Source: VAZQ01 sp963756715 (GTDB lineage Bacteria; Pseudomonadota; Alphaproteobacteria; Rhizobiales; Xanthobacteraceae). Taken from it: a stretch of DNA of 64,000 nt. Within the stretch, counting starts at the first letter, position 1. Every line of letters begins with the position of its first letter. The notes under the pieces were generated by a model that ran no database searches, was not told the DNA's origin, and saw nothing but the letters and a program-made list of their open reading frames with translations. Where the stretch lies: assembly GCA_963756715.1 (NCBI GenBank), contig CAVWOV010000019.1, forward strand, positions 457,180 through 521,179, given 5' to 3'. Shown here in pieces: positions 56,366-64,000 of this stretch. Both the position numbers and the translations under genes were made by a program.

Positions 56366-56740
56366 ATGGGATTCCTGATCGTGTTCTTAGGCGGCGGCCT
56401 CGGCGCCGCGTTGCGTCACGGCGTCAATCTCGCCATGTCGCGCTGGATCGGCACCGCCTTTCCGTATGCGACGCTGACCGAAAACGTCACCGGCTCGCTC
56501 GCGATGGGATTGTTCGCGGGCTATTTCGCCTTCGCGGGCGGCGTGCCGCAGCATTGGCGGCTGCTGCTGACCACCGGATTCCTCGGCGGCTACACGACCT
56601 TTTCGGCGTTCTCGCTGGATACCGCGCTGCTCTATGAACGCGGCGAGCCGGGCCTGGCGGTGCTGTACGCGGTCCTGTCGGTTGCGCTCTCGGTCGGCGG
56701 CCTGTTCGCCGGGCTCGCGCTGGTGCGCCACTTCGCCTGA
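56366..56740 (+). CDS. crcB: Fluoride ion channel CrcB/FluC
   Basis: A 124-residue dual-topology fluoride exporter with four hydrophobic helices. It begins at 56366 with GAGGAG at good spacing. Family marks are GGGLGAALRHGVNLAMSRW, the asparagine-glycine region LTENVTGSLAMGLFAGYF, and LTTGFLGGYTTFSAFSLDTA with the phenylalanine/threonine/serine set that lines the fluoride path. It is directly downstream of a fluoride riboswitch, which confirms its role. It ends three bases before the converging bioB gene. Confidence 0.97.
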   Translation: MGFLIVFLGGGLGAALRHGVNLAMSRWIGTAFPYATLTENVTGSLAMGLFAGYFAFAGGVPQHWRLLLTTGFLGGYTTFSAFSLDTALLYERGEPGLAVLYAVLSVALSVGGLFAGLALVRHFA

Positions 56741-56743
56741 GGC

Positions 56744-57745
56744 TTAGCCGCCCATCGGCACAAGCCCGAGCTTATCCAGCAGCCGCAGGTCGCGGTCGCG
56801 CTCGGGATTGGGCGTAGTGAGCAGCTTCGGGCCGTAGAAGATCGAGTTGGCGCCAGCGAGGAAGCACAGCGCCTGCGTCTCCTCGCTCATGTCTTCGCGG
56901 CCGGCGGAGAGCCGCACCACCGATTCGGGCATCGTGATTCGCGCAACCGCGATGGTCCGCACGAAATCGAACGGATCGAGCGGCACCGCCGGTTTCGAGC
57001 CGCTGGCGAGCGGCGTACCCTCGACCCGCACCAGGAGGTTGATCGGCACCGACTCGGGATGCGACGGCAGGCAGGCAAGCGCGGCGATCATGCCGACGCG
57101 ATCCTCCGCGCTCTCCCCCATGCCGACAATGCCGCCGCAACAGACATGGATGCCGGCATCGCGCACGTGGCTCAACGTATCGAGCCGCTCCTGGTAGGTG
57201 CGCGTCGTGATGATGTCGCCGTAGTATTCCGGTGAGGTGTCGAGGTTGTGATTATAGTAGTCGAGGCCGGCCGACCTGAGACGATTCGCCTGAGCGCCGT
57301 CGAGCATGCCGAGCGTGACGCAGGTTTCGAGCCCCAGTGCTTTGACGCCCACCACCATCTCGCACACCTTGTCGAGATCGCGGTCCTTGGGCTCGCGCCA
57401 GGCGGCCCCCATGCAGAAGCGGCTCGCGCCAGCGCGCTTAGCCGCCTGCGCTTCGGCCAGCACGGCATCGAGCGGCATCAGTTTCTCGGCCTTGACGCCG
57501 GTATCGTAGTGCACGCTCTGCGGACAATAGGCGCAGTCCTCCGGGCAGCCGCCGGTCTTGATCGACAGCAGCGTGGAAATCTGAACCTCGGCCGGATCGA
57601 AATGCGCCCGGTGCACGCTTTGCGCCCGGAACATCAATTCGGGAAACGGCAGCGCAAACAGCGTACGCACCTCCTCGCGCGTCCAGTCGTGGCGGATGGC
57701 GTGATCTCCCGGACGGACCGCTTCGGTATCGATCATGAGTGACAT
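56744..57745 (-). CDS. bioB: Biotin synthase
   Basis: A 333-residue radical SAM enzyme that inserts sulphur into dethiobiotin. The radical SAM cluster is C67-x3-C71-x2-C74 in TGGCPEDCAYCPQS. The second cluster and substrate residues are in ASRFCMGAAWREPKDRD and LETCVTLGMLDGAQANRLRS. NHNLDTSPEYY, CCGGIVGMGES and VEGTPLA follow, as in all BioB proteins. GGAG precedes the ATG. No other biotin genes are adjacent. The gene is intact. Confidence 0.97.
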   Translation of the reverse strand: MSLMIDTEAVRPGDHAIRHDWTREEVRTLFALPFPELMFRAQSVHRAHFDPAEVQISTLLSIKTGGCPEDCAYCPQSVHYDTGVKAEKLMPLDAVLAEAQAAKRAGASRFCMGAAWREPKDRDLDKVCEMVVGVKALGLETCVTLGMLDGAQANRLRSAGLDYYNHNLDTSPEYYGDIITTRTYQERLDTLSHVRDAGIHVCCGGIVGMGESAEDRVGMIAALACLPSHPESVPINLLVRVEGTPLASGSKPAVPLDPFDFVRTIAVARITMPESVVRLSAGREDMSEETQALCFLAGANSIFYGPKLLTTPNPERDRDLRLLDKLGLVPMGG

Positions 57746-57851
57746 GGCACCAGCTCCACCAGTCCGTCTTGCCCGAAGTTATTGTTCGGGCCATCGTCGA
57801 GTCGAGGCTCACCATAAGGCCGTGGATGTCGGGAACAAGCCCGGCCGGCCC

Positions 57852-59261
57852 TTATGCGGGCATGGCGTCTTTGAGAAATCGCACCGCTTCGCGCCCGGCG
57901 ATGCGGCCGAACACGAAGGCGCGCAACACCGAAACCGCGTTCGGCGCGGTCGCGTAGAAATGCCCGGTAATCTCGCCGGCGGCATACAGGCCAGGGATGG
58001 ATGCCCCGTCGCGCAGCACCTGCGCGCGATCGTCCGTGGCGAGGCCGCCGAATGTATAGGCGATGGCCCCGACCAATGGCCAAGCGAGGAACGGCGGCTC
58101 GGCAATGGCGCGCGCCCAGTTCGACTTCGGCGGATTCAACATGCGCGCAGCCGCAAGCCCATCGCAGCGCGTGGCGTCGAATGTGTTCGGATCGCCCAGG
58201 CACGCCGCGTTATAGCCGGCGACCGTGGCGGCGAGATTGTCGGCATCGACGCCGATCATCCTGGCGAGTTCGGTGAGCGAACCGGCCCGCGCCGGCGCGA
58301 CCTCCGAGCGGATCGCGCGTTCGTAGCCATCGATCGCCATCAGGCGGCTGTCGAGGATCGCGTAGGCGATGCCGCCAGGCGCCTTGAAATGCACGTCGCG
58401 CGCGAACCATTCCCAGGTCTCGTGGACCAGGCCCGCGCCCTCGTCGAAGAAGCGGCGGCCGGTCCGGTCGACCACGATGCCGTACGGATAGACCAGCACC
58501 ACCGGTGCAGAATTCCGGCTGCGCGCATCGACCGGCTCGGCGTGCATGCCGTTCCAGTCGCCCGCGTGGTCCGCACCGAGTGCCAGCGCCATACGGATGC
58601 CGTCGCCGGTGTTGAAGCGCGTGCCCGGGGAAATGAGCCGCATGGTCTCCGCCCCCGGACCGAAATGCTCGCGCATCATCGCGCCGTCGCCCTGAAAGCC
58701 GCCACAGGCCAAAATGACGGCATCGGCGGCGAGCGTCTCCCGCGCGCCGCTCTGCTCGATCACGACGCCGGTCACGCGGCCGTTTTCGCTCACGAGCGAT
58801 TGCACTGCGCAGCCGTAGCGCAGCACGACGGCCGCCGCTTTCGCCGCACGGGCGAGCGCCGCGACGATCGCCGGGCCGCCGCCGTCCGGCTGGATGCGCG
58901 CCGGCCCCTTGGCGAGATAATAAGTCGGCTGGATGAACTCCACGCCGTGACCGGCAATCCACTGCACGGTCGCGGGGGCGTCGTGCGCGAGCTTGGCGAA
59001 ATAGGTCTCATCGCCCTTGAACTTCGTCGCCGTCAGCATGTCGTGCACGAAGCTGGTCTCGACGCAGTCGGGCGTGGCCATGCGCATATAGGACGGCGAC
59101 CAGCGGGTGTTGCCGCCGGCCTCGGTCTCGGGCGCCTTCTCGATCAGCGTGACGGTAACGGCGACGCCGGCCACATGCGCCGCTTCGGCGGCGGAGAGCG
59201 CCGCCGCCAGCCCGGCCGCACCATGGCCGACGACGACGATCGCAAATGGCTTATCGTTCAC
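57852..59261 (-). CDS. FAD-dependent oxidoreductase, fumarate reductase/tricarballylate dehydrogenase (TcuA)-like
   Basis: A 469-residue flavoprotein with the N-terminal FAD motif VVGHGAAGLAAALSAAEA, AGGNTRWSPSYMRMA, GPARIQPDGGGPAIVAALA, ILACGGFQGDGAMMREHFGP and the C-terminal GGLATDDRAQVLRDGASIPG followed by LYAAGEITGHFYATAP. The RFFDEGAGLVHETWEWFAR segment is typical of TcuA, which oxidises tricarballylate to cis-aconitate. Related proteins reduce fumarate or desaturate steroids, so the substrate is open. The start is a GTG at 59261. It follows an exported protein gene by 15 bases. Confidence 0.85.
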   Translation of the reverse strand: MNDKPFAIVVVGHGAAGLAAALSAAEAAHVAGVAVTVTLIEKAPETEAGGNTRWSPSYMRMATPDCVETSFVHDMLTATKFKGDETYFAKLAHDAPATVQWIAGHGVEFIQPTYYLAKGPARIQPDGGGPAIVAALARAAKAAAVVLRYGCAVQSLVSENGRVTGVVIEQSGARETLAADAVILACGGFQGDGAMMREHFGPGAETMRLISPGTRFNTGDGIRMALALGADHAGDWNGMHAEPVDARSRNSAPVVLVYPYGIVVDRTGRRFFDEGAGLVHETWEWFARDVHFKAPGGIAYAILDSRLMAIDGYERAIRSEVAPARAGSLTELARMIGVDADNLAATVAGYNAACLGDPNTFDATRCDGLAAARMLNPPKSNWARAIAEPPFLAWPLVGAIAYTFGGLATDDRAQVLRDGASIPGLYAAGEITGHFYATAPNAVSVLRAFVFGRIAGREAVRFLKDAMPA

Positions 59262-59276
59262 GCTGATTGGCCCACC

Positions 59277-59783
59277 CTATCCTCGTTCGAGCGGCCGCAG
59301 CGACCGGCTGATGCGGGTCACGACATCGTCCCAGGCGCGCTTCTGCTGCTCAGGATACTTCAGGTCGATGCAGGAGATCAGCGCGCGGCCGCGGCTGAAG
59401 TTGCAGCGGCTGTAATAGATCACCCCGTCGCGCACGTTGGAGATGGCGAAAAACGACGGCGTCACGCGCTGGTATTCCAATTCGGTCCGCGGCATCTGCA
59501 AATTGGCCCGCAGGAAGCCGTCCGGCGTGAACTGCGGATCGTTCGGCAGCGAATAGACCTCCAGGATCGCGTCGCCATCGGCGGTGCGGAACCGCTCGCC
59601 GATCCCGCGTTCCGACTGCCCGCCGGAATGCGAGAATATGTCGGCCGGATAGTCGACCCGGGTGCCGGACTGCGGTTCGACGAAGACCTGCCAGTCCTTC
59701 ACCGCCAGCCGGTCGTGTTGCGCTACGGCCGGCGTAACCGCCAAAGTGGCGAGTGTGGCAGCGAGGATCGCGAACTGACGCAT
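59277..59783 (-). CDS. Exported protein of unknown function
   Basis: A 168-residue protein from the ATG at 59783 (AGGGACATC upstream) with a signal peptide ending TPAVAQ. The mature part has WQVFVEPQSGTRVDYPADIF, ERFRTADGDAILEVYSLPND and a SRCNFSRGRALISCIDLKYP segment with two cysteines. It resembles small beta-rich secreted proteins of Bradyrhizobium relatives, without a named function. It is likely co-transcribed with the flavoprotein that follows. Confidence 0.78.
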   Translation of the reverse strand: MRQFAILAATLATLAVTPAVAQHDRLAVKDWQVFVEPQSGTRVDYPADIFSHSGGQSERGIGERFRTADGDAILEVYSLPNDPQFTPDGFLRANLQMPRTELEYQRVTPSFFAISNVRDGVIYYSRCNFSRGRALISCIDLKYPEQQKRAWDDVVTRISRSLRPLERG

Positions 59784-59895
59784 GATGTCCCTGCCTTTCC
59801 GGGCGCTTAAGCTGGCCCTTGAGAGTGATGATAGCAGGTACGCTGGCGCTGTGACGCCGGATGCAGCAGCCGAGGCCATCTCCGTGGCTGTTTTC

Positions 59896-60258
59896 CTACG
59901 CGTGACCGTTCAGCCGGCGCACGTCATGGCTGCCGCCGACCAGCCGCAGATCGATACGCCCGATCAAGCCGGCGCGTTGGGCCTCGGCCGCCTGCAGCGC
60001 AGCGGCGGCTTCGTCGAGCGTGCTGCTGTTCGAGCCGAGCGCGACGAAGCCGCCCAGAATCATGGTCAGAGACGCCAGGATCGGCAGGGCATCGAACCGG
60101 ACCAGGCCGACGATCATCGCGACGATCAGAACGCCACCGACTGCAATTGCCGCCCGAGACACCAGCATATACTTGCGGCAGCGCTCGATCCGGTCCGCAA
60201 GCTCCTCGATGCGGGCCTCAAGCCGGTCGATATCGGTATGCAGGTCGTCAGTGGTCAT
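59896..60258 (-). CDS. Small coiled-coil membrane protein
   Basis: A 120-residue protein (ATG at 60258; a GTG at 60267 is also open). An N-terminal coiled coil (DIDRLEARIEELADRIERCR) is followed by two membrane helices (residues about 34-54 and 60-78) and a second helical segment LDEAAAALQAAEAQRAGLIG. No family is recognised. It stands between the exported protein and DUF3297 genes, in the opposite direction to the latter. Confidence 0.65.
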   Translation of the reverse strand: MTTDDLHTDIDRLEARIEELADRIERCRKYMLVSRAAIAVGGVLIVAMIVGLVRFDALPILASLTMILGGFVALGSNSSTLDEAAAALQAAEAQRAGLIGRIDLRLVGGSHDVRRLNGHA

Positions 60259-60351
60259 GCTCTTCACGCGTCACAGGGACGGGCAAGCCACACCCGCCAC
60301 ATCGATTATGCTAAGTTGCCTGCTATATCGCCACCCGGGAACCCCGCCGCA

Positions 60352-60600
60352 ATGACCGATACGCCGCCCGACCGCCTCTCCACCGATCCGCGCAGCCCGC
60401 ACTATGACGCCGACATATTGGCGCGCGACGTCGGCATCCGCTTCAAGGGCGTGGAGAAAACCAACGTCGAGGAATATTGCGTCAGCGAGGGCTGGATCCG
60501 CGTGGCCGCGGGCAACGCCAAGGATCGCCGCGGCAATCCGCTGACGATCAAGCTCACCGGCCCGGTCGAGCCGTATTTTCGCGACAGTCCGTCAGAGTAG
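60352..60600 (+). CDS. DUF3297 family protein
   Basis: An 82-residue protein matching the DUF3297 plan: DRLSTDPRSPHYDADILARD, VGIRFKGVEKTNVEEYCVSE, GWIRVAAGNAKDRRGNPLTI and KLTGPVEPYF. It is conserved across Proteobacteria and has no known function. The ATG at 60352 is chosen because the sequence upstream is not conserved. It ends three bases from the converging formate dehydrogenase gene. Confidence 0.9.
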   Translation: MTDTPPDRLSTDPRSPHYDADILARDVGIRFKGVEKTNVEEYCVSEGWIRVAAGNAKDRRGNPLTIKLTGPVEPYFRDSPSE

Positions 60601-60603
60601 AAC

Positions 60604-63390
60604 CTACTCCGCCGCCACTCGCGTCGCCGGATCGACCGCCTCGACCTTGGCGGCGCAATACTTGAACTCGGGGATCTTGCCGAACGGATCGAGCGCCGGA
60701 TTGGTCAGCAGATTGGCCGCCGCCTCCACGTAGGCGAACGGAATGAATACGACGCCGTCCGGCACGGCGTCGTCCTGGCGTGCGTCGAGCTCGACGGTAC
60801 CGCGGCGGGTCGAGACCCGCACCGGATCGCCCGGCGCAATGCCGAGCTTGGCGATGGTGCCGCGCGACAGCCCCGCGATCGGCCCCGGCTCCAGCGCATC
60901 GAGCATCGAGGCGCGGCGCGTCATGGCGCCGGTGTGCCAGTGCTCGAGCTGGCGCCCGGTGGTGAGGATGAACGGATATTCCGCGTCGGGCATTTCGTCC
61001 GGCGCCTGATACTTCGTCGCCACCAGCTTGGCGAGGCCGTTCGGACGCGGGATGCCCTTGTCGAACACCACGTCGCGGCCCGGCACATCAGGTCCATCGA
61101 CCGGATAGGTAACGTGGCTCTCGCGCTCGACGCGGTCCCAGGAGATGTTGTCGAGCGCCGGCATCATCGCCGCCATCTCGGTGAACACCTCACTGACGTG
61201 CTGGTAGTTCCAGGGAAGCCCGATGCGCTGCGCGAGATCCTGGATGATCCACAAATCCTGCCGCGCTTCGCCCGGCAGCGGCAGCGCCTTGCGGCCCATC
61301 TGCACTTGCCGGTTGGTGTTGGTGACGGTGCCGTCCTTCTCGGGCCAGGCCGAGGCCGGGAGGATCACGTCGGCGTAGCTCGCGGTCTCGGTGACGAAGA
61401 TGTCCTGCACCACCAGGTGTTCGAGGTGCGCGAGCGCGCCGCGCGCGTGGTTGAGATCGGGATCGGACATCGCGGGATTCTCGCCCATGATGTACATGCC
61501 CTTGATCTCGTCGCGCGTGGACCGCGTCCATGATCTCGACCACGGTCTTGCCGCGCTTGGGATCGAGGACGACGCCCCAGGCGGCCTCGTACTTGGCGCG
61601 GATTTCCGGGTCCTCGACCGACTTGTAGTCGGGGAAGAACATCGGGATCAGGCCGGCGTCAGAGGCGCCTTGGACGTTGTTCTGGCCGCGCAGCGGATGC
61701 AGCCCGGTGCCGGGACGGCCAATCTGGCCGCAGATCAGCGACAGCGCGATGAGGCAGCGCGCATTGTCGGTGCCGTGGGTGTGCTGCGACACGCCCATGC
61801 CCCAGAAGATGATCGCACTCTCGGCGCGCGCGAAGGTCCGCGCCACGGTGCGCAAGACATCCGGCGCGATGCCGCAGATCGGCGACATCTCCTCGGGCGT
61901 GAACGGCTTCACGCTCTCGGCGAGCTGCTCGAAGCCCTCGGTGTTGCTCTGGACGTATTGCTGGTCGTAGAGCTTCTCGCCGATGATGACGTTGAGCATC
62001 GCGTTGAGCATCGCGACGTCGGTGCCGTTCTTGAACTGCATCATCTGCCAGGCATGGCGCTTGAGCGCCTGCCCGCGCGGGTCCATGACGATGAGCTTGG
62101 CGCCGCGCTTGGCGGCCTGCTTGAAGAACGTGGCCGCGACCGGATGGTTCTCGGTCGGGTTGGCGCCGATGACGATAATGACGTCGGAATTCTTGCACTC
62201 GTTGAAGGTCGCCGTCACCGCCGCCGAACCGACGCCTTCGAGCAGCGCCGCAACCGACGAGGCGTGACAGAGCCGCGTGCAGTGATCGACGTTGTTGGAG
62301 CCGAAGCCGGTGCGCACCAGCTTCTGGAACAGGTAGGCCTCTTCGTTCGAACCTTTCGCCGAGCCGAAGCCGGCCAATGCGCGCGGGCCGTCGCGGTCGC
62401 GGATTTTCACGAGACCGGCAGCGGCGCGCTCCATCGCCTCCTCCCAGGTCGCTTCGCGGAAATGCGTCCACGGATTCGACGGATCGACCAGGTCGTCGGC
62501 GTGTTTGGCGACGCCGTCCTTGCGCACCAGCGGCTTTGTCAGCCGCTGCGGGTTGCTCACATAGTCGAAGCCGAAGCGGCCCTTGACGCACAGCCGGTTC
62601 TGGTTCGCCGGCCCGTCGCGGCCGGTGACGGCAAGCAGCTTGTCGTCCTTGATCTCGTAGGTGAGCTGGCAGCCGACGCCGCAATACGGGCAGACGCTGT
62701 CGACCTTGCGGTCCGGGAAGCCGGTGCGGACATTCTCCGCATTGACCAGGGTCGAGGGCATCAGCGCGCCGGTCGGGCAGGCCTGCACGCATTCGCCGCA
62801 GGCGACGCAAGTCGACGCGCCCATCGGGTCGTCGAAGTCGAACACGATCTTGGCGTTATGGCCGCGCCCCGCCATGCCGATCACGTCATTGACCTGCACT
62901 TCGCGGCAGGCGCGGACGCAGAGATTACAGTGGATGCAGGCGTCGAGATTGACCGCCATCGCGGGATGGCTGCGGTCGGGCGCGGGCCGCTCGTCGCGCG
63001 GGAAACGGCCGGCTTCGATTTTCTGCCGGTTGACGATCGTCCACAATTCGGACTCCGGATCGTGCGCCAGCGCCTGCGCGGGCTGATCGGCGAGCAGCAG
63101 TTCCGCCACCATCCGGCGGGCGTTCTTCGCCCGGTCGGTCTGGGTGTTGACCTTCATGCCCGGCGTCGGCGTGCGGATGCAGCTTGCGGCGAGCACGCGT
63201 TCGCCCTCGACCTCCACCATGCAGACACGGCAGTTGCCGTCCGCCCGGTAGCCGGGCTTGGGCGTGTAGCACAGGTGCGGCAGCTTGACGCCGACGCGGC
63301 GGCCGGCGCGGAAGATGGTCTCGCCCTCGCGGATGTCGACCTCGCGGCCGTCGAGGACAAAGTGTTGGGCTTGTGCGCCGCTTCAGTCAT
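60604..63390 (-). CDS. fdhA: NAD-dependent formate dehydrogenase alpha subunit (frameshifts near 63378 and 61518)
   Basis: The molybdenum (bis-MGD) catalytic subunit, about 925 residues, starting at the ATG at 63390 with GAGGA upstream. Near 63378 the frame shifts to AQHFVLDGREVDIREGETIF. Domains in order are a 2Fe-2S domain (HLCYTPKPGYRADGNCRVCM), the His-Cys cluster region, two 4Fe-4S sets (DACIHCNLCVRACREVQ and STCVACGECVQACPTGAL) and the Mo domain cluster CPYCGVGCQL. The catalytic cysteine lies in DHCTRLCHASSV, a Cys and not a selenocysteine. A second break near 61518 joins IMDAVHA to DEIKGMYIMGENPAMSDPD. This is the FdsA/FdhF2 soluble type, which needs a NuoF-like beta subunit expected just upstream beyond the window. 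Confidence 0.94.
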
Positions 63391-63421
63391 GATTGAATCC
63401 TCACCGCTTGCGCTGGCGGGC

Positions 63422-63445
63422 CCCCTCCCCCTCTGTGGGGAGGGG
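63422..63445. repeat. GC-rich palindrome upstream of fdhA
   Basis: CCCCTCCCC (63422-63430) pairs with GGGGAGGGG (63437-63445). It belongs to the dispersed family at 4089, 10742 and 49912. Confidence 0.75.
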
Positions 63446-63463
63446 TTGGGGGTGGGTCGGCCG

Positions 63464-63822
63464 TTAGAGTGATTCACGCGCCGCCGCCATGATCGCTTCG
63501 CCCACGCTGCGAGGCGATTTCAGGACGTCGTTGTTCCAAAAACGCAGGACCCGATAACCCTGCGACTGAAGCCATTGGGTCCGTTGGCGTCGTAAGCTGC
63601 GCGAACTTCGGCGTGCTGTGAGCCGTCGAGTTCAACAACAAACCTAACAGCGTGGCAGACGAAATCGGCAATGTAGACGCCGATCGGTGCCTGGCGGCGG
63701 AAGTGCAGTCCTAGCGGTTTCAACGAGCGCAAAAAAACCAAAGCTTGCGCTCAGCGTCGGTCTCATCGGCGTAGCGTGCGTGCCTGCCCGCGAGTTTGCT
63801 TCGTGATCGCACTGTGGGGCAT
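63464..63822 (-). pseudogene. DUF559 (Vsr-like endonuclease fold) protein, with about three frameshifts
   Basis: Pieced together, this encodes a DUF559 protein of about 118 residues: MPHSAITKQTRGQARTLRR, then ETDAERKLWFF, LRSLKPLGLHFRRQAPIGVY, a VRFVVELDGSQHAE active-site region and GYRVLRFWNNDVLKSPRSVG at the end. Breaks lie near 63764, within a seven-base A run at 63731-63737 (an eighth base would restore the frame), and near 63597. DUF559 proteins are scattered through rhizobial genomes next to palindromic repeats and have no firmly known function. It separates fdhA from the gene upstream. Errors in homopolymers are a simple explanation. Confidence 0.75.
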
Positions 63823-63850
63823 TTCGAGGCCCTCATTGGCTTGAGCAGAC

Positions 63851-63900
63851 CCCACCCCGGCGCCTTCGGCGCCACCCCTCCCCACAAGGGGGAGGGGTTG
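63851..63900. repeat. GC-rich palindromic repeat
   Basis: GGCGCC-TTC-GGCGCC is followed by CCCCTCCCC and GGGGAGGGG around ACAAG. With the copy at 63422 it brackets the DUF559 remnant, as if the gene and repeats had entered together. Confidence 0.75.
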
Positions 63901-63929
63901 AGACCGAGCCCGTGGCAACGCTTGCTTCA

Positions 63930-64000
63930 TCACCAACTCCCCAGCGGCGTGGTCAGCTCACCAAGGAAATATTTCAGCACGCTCACGAGCGGATTTGGCG
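63930..64000 (-). CDS. C-terminal end of an unidentified protein, cut by window
   Basis: The last 22 codons before a TGA at 63930-63932 read NPLVSVLKYFLGELTTPLGS and end in tryptophan. The stop overlaps an ATG (TGATG). Position upstream of fdhA would suit a formate dehydrogenase beta (NuoF-like) subunit, but the visible part is too short to identify. Confidence 0.45.
   Translation of the reverse strand, partial: PNPLVSVLKYFLGELTTPLGSW

Noticed and set aside
57735..59810. A 691-codon open frame on the plus strand
   Set aside because: It is antisense to the flavoprotein and exported protein genes, reads as arginine/alanine/aspartate-rich low-homology sequence, and arises from high GC codon bias.
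61391..63472. A 693-codon open frame on the plus strand
   Set aside because: It lies opposite the clearly identified formate dehydrogenase alpha gene and has no recognisable domain.
1..64000. tRNA, rRNA, prophage, integrase or attachment site
   Set aside because: I looked for T-loop-like sequences, integrase or phage proteins and long direct repeats and found none that I could support by eye.

Overview
The window is about 64 kb of GC-rich, gene-dense chromosome, most likely from an alphaproteobacterium of the Hyphomicrobiales (Bradyrhizobium/Rhodopseudomonas/Pseudolabrys-like). That placement is an inference from the one-polypeptide indolepyruvate:ferredoxin oxidoreductase, the Bug/TctC and HAAT-type transporters, the alpha-type Zur box, the structured leader before an ornithine-type decarboxylase, and the short GC-rich palindromic repeats between genes. 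No rRNA, tRNA, CRISPR array, insertion sequence or prophage was recognised.

Layout: 1-4.2 kb holds a truncated SPFH protein, hemH, a heavily frameshifted 5'-nucleotidase and a small membrane protein. 4.2-12.8 kb is a minus-strand operon: a complete branched-chain/aromatic-acid type ABC importer (livG, livH, livM, livJ, livF) bracketed by two different acyl-CoA ligases. 12.9-18.1 kb holds indolepyruvate:ferredoxin oxidoreductase, a small secreted protein and a GH114-like protein. 18.3-22.1 kb holds MATE and MFS exporters and a transglutaminase. 22.4-26.4 kb is a TRAP permease pair with an SDR and an acyl-CoA dehydrogenase. 26.4-28.2 kb is a cobalt-type nitrile hydratase operon (alpha, beta, activator) divergent from it. 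28.3-37.7 kb holds a diguanylate cyclase, a DUF1007/NicO nickel-cobalt transport pair, a gamma-glutamyltransferase-like enzyme, an MscS channel and an M3 peptidase. 38-42.3 kb holds a TctC-type binding protein, an exported bicupin, an HbpS/GlcG protein and a DHDPS-like aldolase. 42.5-44.7 kb holds a decarboxylase with a long structured leader and a DUF2147 protein. 44.7-51 kb is a metal-homeostasis area: WD40 protein, CobW GTPase, SPFH protein and a zinc ABC transporter operon headed by a 56-residue histidine-rich membrane microprotein behind a perfect Zur palindrome. 51-56 kb holds a sugar kinase, a second TctC protein, an NCS2-type permease and a cysteine hydrolase. 56.2-56.7 kb is a fluoride riboswitch with its own promoter and terminator, followed by crcB. 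56.7-64 kb holds bioB, a TcuA-like flavoprotein, small proteins, a molybdenum formate dehydrogenase alpha subunit and a DUF559 remnant.

Many otherwise well conserved genes contain single-base frameshifts: about 27 sites in 16 genes, several in short G/C or A/T runs. The reading resumes on the same strand with family-typical sequence on both sides. This looks more like uncorrected consensus errors, as in a long-read assembly, than wholesale gene decay. Such genes are listed as one feature with the approximate shift position.

The most interesting items are the Zur-controlled zinc operon with its unlisted histidine-rich microprotein, the fluoride switch whose aptamer, switching hairpin, anti-terminator and terminator can all be traced base by base, the structured leader before the decarboxylase, the histidine-rich N-terminus of the nitrile hydratase alpha subunit, and palindromic repeats that have become protein ends (znuC, possibly livG).
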